From: Antedon bifida
Lineage: Eukaryota > Echinodermata > Crinoidea > Comatulida > Antedonidae
Reading direction: 5' to 3'
Length of the DNA: 64,000 nt
Assembly (NCBI GenBank): GCA_963402885.1
Contig: OY727097.1
Span: 15,748,001 to 15,812,000, forward strand
Part shown: positions 55,801 to 61,800 of the stretch, one piece after another
Numbering within the stretch: the first letter of the stretch is position 1
How the letters are laid out: each line of letters begins with the position of its first letter
Notes under the pieces: model-generated
What the model was told of the DNA's origin: nothing
The model's database searches: none
The model's input: only the letters and a program-made list of their open reading frames with translations
Translations under genes and position numbers: made by a program

Positions 55801-58800
55801 GATCAAAGTGGAAGGTAAGAATGGTTAACAATGAATTTAAAAATGTATCTTTTCCCTTTAATATTTATCTAAATCTAAAATCAGCAAAAAGAGCCAATTA
55901 ATTTTGCATGGGGCGTCCACAACCATATTTGTATATGACGTCATTGTCATGAAAACGCGATTAAATCGTAGTATTAACAATTTTGTCGTTTTACCGTGAT
56001 TATGACATTACAATTGATTTGCGAAAATATTTTTGTCATTTTTAAGATAATTTTTATTAACTCAACAGGATGTTACTACAGACACAAGTACATCATCCAC
56101 TCATGATGACGAAGAAGAGGAAGAGGAAGCATTTTAATGAATTTATGTACTTTTAGATATTATATTTTTATAAGAATCTCTTAAATTTTACTTTGTACGT
56201 TCTTTGCAGAATTTTTAAGCCGTTGGCTGCCTTCTGTTTGTACTATTTATGTGTTTTTTTTATGAATAAATACCTGAATATAAGATGAGCAAATCATGTA
56301 GGGTTAGAGAGGATTACAATAATTATAGACGCAGCCGTAGTCATAAAAGAAAGTTTGAACCTTTTCAGAACCTATTTATGAACGAAATAGTCTATTAATA
56401 GTCTAAAGTTCGACTTCTTGAAGTCGCACTGTAAGTCGGGTTCCAGACGTCAGGATAGTATTATCATTGACAATACTAACTACTACTGTATTGTGACAGA
56501 GTATTTTTTATTTTCGTTTTTTTTAAATACTATGTAATAACTGTATTTTTATAAAAGCATATTAATGAAGGAATTAAATAATTATTTCTAAATCAGTTTT
56601 TGGGTTATGTAGGTATGGAAGTGTTGGCGGTTCAGTAAACAATGCAGAGACATTAAAATCCACTATGATGATGCCGTTAATCTAACTAGGTCCAAAAAAC
56701 GTAAAAAAATTAACATTTTAGAAGTGACCTCAAAAGTTAAAACAACATTTAAAAATGACGTCATTTGAACGTTATTTTTTTACATTCAAACAACGTTAAT
56801 CGCTAACGTTAAATTAACAACGTTTAAAGAACGTCAACAAAATACCTATTTTAAACGTTAACACTTAACTTTCTACGAACATTTAAAAATGACGTCGTTT
56901 GAACGTTTTATAAAACCTTCGATTAACGTTGGCAATAACATTCAATGAACGTTTAGAAGGGTCAACATTTTAACGTCCTTTTAACGTTATTTGTTAACAT
57001 TCAAACAACGTTATTTGCTCACGTCCAAAGAACGTCAACAAAATACCTATTTTGAACGTTAATATTAACGTTCTACAAACATTTGAAAATGACGTCGTTT
57101 GAACGTTTTTAAAAACGTTCAATTAACGTTGGAAGTAACATTCAAAGAACGTTCACAAGGGTCAACATATTAACGTCATCCTAACGTTATTTCATAACAT
57201 TCAAAAAACGTAACAGTAACATTCAAATAACGTTATTTGAACGTTAAATTGTTAGCTGGGTAATTTCTACCGAAAACAACAGGCCTAAAAAGGACATGCA
57301 AAACATCGTTAGCCTGGATTTCTGGGATGGATGTAACGTTGTACTTGTAACGCAGAATCCTGGAGTCTCTCAGTACAATCCCGCCCCACCCCCCTCCACA
57401 AAATAATAACAATCAAAATGTTATCTCATCGGACCACATCGTTGTTTTTCTGATCGTCGTCGATCGCCCAAATAAACAGCATGTGAGTGAGGGTTGCCTA
57501 CTCTAGAGGTCATAGTGTGGTCAATAATCGCTATTTGTGTTTTGCTGCAGCTCAAAACTGTTTGATCTGCAATAATCGGTTAAAACAAGAAATGGACTCG
57601 GCCTGTTTCTGCTGAGCAGAAATAATCGTTACTAACCGTTTGTTTTTTAATCGATTATTTTTGGGCAGCAGAAACGGCGCAAAAGGAAATAACCGATTAA
57701 AAATAACCGATTAAAAACACTCAATCCATTTCTTGTTTTAAACGATTATTGCGGAGCAGTTTTGAGCTGCAACACAAATAGCGATTATTGACCACACTTT
57801 GACCTCTAGAGTATGGCAACCCTCATTCACACGACGATCAGCAAACGAGTGTACCGAATAACAATAAAATGTTAAACATTTGATTTTTATTATTTTGTGG
57901 GGGAGAATTACACCGAGAGACTCCAGGATTCTGCGTTACAAGTACACCGTTACATCACACCAGTCCAGGCTAACGATGTTTTGCATGTCCTTTTTAGGCC
58001 TGTTGTTTCGGTAGAAATATATAGCCTAGCTAGGCCCTGGAGTAGCACCAACGGCGAAACGAACTTTTCTCGCCGACGTGCCCTTATCAATATAACATCA
58101 TTATTCTGTTGTATGTGGTACAACGGTAGTAGGCCTAGATGTTTATTTTACAAATAACATAGCTTTACGTAAGAGTTCTTACATTTTTATTTTTTATTTT
58201 AATCCTACATGTGAGAGTTTTAGGAAGCAACAGGATGTAAACAAATCAACTCTCATCGGCCTTCCATAACTTGAACTGCGCTGTGGGTATGGATGACGTG
58301 ATTTTTAAAAAGCGATTACCAAATAACCGAATAACGTCGGAGAAAATGTTCTGTTGCAAGGCGGTCAATTCTGTGGTTTGTGGTACTTAGGAAAAATCGA
58401 TTTTTTTTTTCAGCAGAAACAGAACCTTAGTGTTTTTAATCGGTTATTTCATTTTTTGCCATTTCTGCTGCCCAAAAATAATCGATTAAACAAATAATCG
58501 GTTAATAACCGAATATACCTGCTCAGCAGAAACAGGCCCAGTGGGTAGACTTGGAAATGTTAGTTGCAAATGAATTGCCGTTTCTTACAAAGGAAGCATA
58601 CCGCCTCTCGTAACCCCGGATGTCGACGCGTGAGCTGGGCCAACTATCTATAGAGTTACTGTATAAATGTTTCTTACAAAGGGACACCGCCAGAACAGTG
58701 CGTCCTATCATTAGTAAGTAAGTTGATCCACATTTTGATTCCTGTAACTTTGATACAGCACAGATACCGACGCGTGAACCGCAGTGAAAATGAGTTTGTG

Positions 58801-61800
58801 AATTAGACGTTTTACTGTATTATTAAATATATATGTTACTAGAAATTAGTTTGATACAATAAATTCTACAAAATTAGTAAGCCTAATAATTTTGTTTCCT
58901 CAGAAATGAGAATCAATAAGGTATTTAATTAAAATGCAGACCGTCTTAAAATTACGTGACATGTTTCCATAAATATATTCTCATCATCAGAACTGTAATC
59001 AAAGCCTAGAGTACTTGTATACGTACTACACAGTTGCGTTTAAATGAGTCAATAAATATCATGAGATTATATTTCTCGAAACATGACACGTAATTTTAAG
59101 ACGGTCTGCATTTTCATTAAATGCCTTATGCTATTATTGATTCTCACTCGTCATTTTGGTGGTATTATAATGTTTATGTAATTAATACACAGTGAAGAGC
59201 TTATTTTAGTATGCTATAGTAATATATTTTTTCTATATAATTTAAAGAGAGAAATGGGATTTAAAATCAGTTACAAAAGCCGACGATCCGAGCGAATTAC
59301 ATTAAAACCCGGAAAACCTATTTTGGACAGCCAATTATGAAAGTCACCTATTATGGACAGAGCCATATATAGAGAGAGTTACGACTTCGAATGGATTAGA
59401 AGCCATGTTTGTGTCCAACTATTCCTATGTAGCGTATGGAGTTGAGTCTTTTGTTTTGAAAATGTATAACGTTCAAAAGGCTTTAATTATCGAATTTAAT
59501 ATCAAAACAATCAATTTGATTAAAGGTTTTTGTTAAAATAATAAAAAAATTATAAAGTTACTGCGAACATGATTAAAAACAACAAAAATAGCAATTTCGG
59601 AACGGCTCTGGTTGTGCGCTCCATGCACGCTCTACGCGTGCGCGTTTAGTTTGTACAGCGATTCTCTATAGTAATGCATTGTTTTTACATTTTGTTGTTT
59701 AAAAATCATGTTCGCAGTAACTTTATGATTTCGTTATTATCTTAACAAAAACCTTTAAACAAATTGATTGTTTTGATATTAAATTCGATATTTAAAGCCT
59801 TGTGAATGTTATACATTTGTTAAGCAAATGACTCGACTCCATACGCTACATAGGCATAGTTGGACACAAACATGGCCGGTGTGCACACCACGTGACTTTC
59901 TAAAATCCGTGAACGCAAAGTCGTAACTCTCTCTATATATGGCTCTGATTATGGACAAACAACAGCGCCCTCTAGTCCCTATTATGGACAGAAAGTAACC
60001 TATTATGGACAGAAAAGTAACCTATTATGGACAGATTTCACCAACCCCGCTCGGAAAACACCTACTTGTTATTTTTATACACATTGCACGTCGGCGAGGT
60101 CCGATGACTGGCGGAACAACGCAACAAAAATGAAAAACGAAAATGGCATGTTTTGTTGTAATAGGCCAGAAGGTTCCGGGTTCGAGTCTCGGTTGGGGTG
60201 ACCTTTTCTCATTCTCATTGATTTCCTGATCTTTATCGTTTAAAATTAATTACATTTCAGTATATCACAGGCCAGTTTAGAATTAATGTTAAGTATGCCT
60301 AATGTGTTTATATAAATAAAAGTATCTATCCGGAGATCCAGCTTCGTGAATACAAAATACTGATGGATGATCCTATGGGCTTATCAATTTGATCTCTGGT
60401 ACGCGTGCGTACAATTGAGGGACTAGTGCTGTTCCGCCGTACCACGCCAAGAATGTTAAAGAGTCGCTATCCAATCGGGTCCTAATCTGTTTCTCAGTGT
60501 CTTAATTAAACTAAATAAGATGAGGAATATAACATTTTAAAGTACCTTGTTTATTATTTGGTGTGGGGTGGGTCTTAGGGGTGGCGGCGTTCATTCGAGG
60601 GAGGCGTTTGTTGGTAAAATTTCATAATTAAAGCCCCCTTCCCTACGTTTTTTAGATCTAATTTAAGATCACAAACTATATTTAATGTTAAAATATACTA
60701 TATGGTCCTATTGCGATAACTTTTTTCGTCTTTAAACGGTTAAAAATGTGAAAAATAAGTCGATTCTAATAATTATAGCGGCCCGCTATAAATCCCAAAA
60801 TGCATTGCGCGCGGATTGATATTTTTGTTTTTCACCTGTAATTCGCCCACTTTTCGATCGATCGTGAGGCCAAAACAAATGGAAGACTCCTAACTTTTCA
60901 GCAAAAATACCGGGTTTTCCCCAATTTGTATCAACGGAGTCTGGCAAAAATAGAAAGACAATTAATGCAGCAACTATACAACGTCAGGCTAGGTATATAG
61001 CTAGCGTACGATGTTCGTACGTTACCGATGTTTACCAGCTAGGTCGATCGCCGCGAGCTACTTAGGTAGTGCATTGTTTCTCACTTTTTATCATAATTTA
61101 CCATAAAACGTACATTTAAGACAAGGAATGACATTGTTTAATGTTTTTAAAGTGATATATATGTATTATTTTCCAAAAAACGTCCAAAATTGCAGGGAAG
61201 GGGTCTTTAATAAATTCCTCTAGATATGAACAAATCAAGCAAAGAATTTTAAGATTAACAATAATGATGTTAAAAATAATAGCAGAACTTGTATTATCAA
61301 GATACTGATTTATGGCCTGGTGGCCCGTGTTGAATCAACAAATGTGAACATTTGTGGTCGTTTTCACATTTGTAGGTCTTGGTTTTGTGTTGTTTTGTTT
61401 ATGTCCTTTATTACTGTATGTTAATTTTATTGATATGTATGCTTTTGCTGTTTTAGTGTTAGTCTTTGAAGTAAATGTATTTGTTAGAATGGGGCAAACC
61501 TTCAACTAGCGAAAGCTATTAATTGTTTGCTCCAATTTGCTTTTGCTATTCGTGACTAGGAGGAAGTAAAAAATACAACACCGTATTAATTATAATCAAG
61601 AAGTGATAAATAAACAAAACTATGCTTGGTAAATTGTAGATATAGCAGTCAATAAATTCTTCTACAAATATAAATGTGTTTGTGTTATAATACAATATTG
61701 GCGGGTTGTTTATGAGAGGGTGGATGTTGAATATCTTATCTAAAGATAGTTTATAGGGGAAAGGGCGTTTATTCAAATAAATGCGGTAGGCCTAATTGGA

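Larger units (their letters stand above)
42414..58368 (+). mobile_element. TNP2 + DUF4806 two-gene transposon-like unit (element 2), about 16 kb
   Basis: Bounded by long inverted repeats (42,414-42,740 versus 58,019-58,368), continuing inward to inverted TACCCAGC(A/T)AACA motifs (42,741; 57,250-57,262) and ACGTT-rich arrays. Inside are an intact 688-codon TNP2-like transposase (50,992-53,058) and an intact nine-exon DUF4806-type gene (53,263-56,137), both on the plus strand. The right inverted repeat is split by a 756-bp foldback insertion. No clear target-site duplication at the outer ends, so exact borders are uncertain. Confidence 0.7.

Noticed and set aside
58380..58435. CACTA terminus (cactaaggttctg on the minus strand)
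   Set aside because: It belongs to a repeated foldback-core fragment outside the inverted repeat and has no partner at the left end of element 2.
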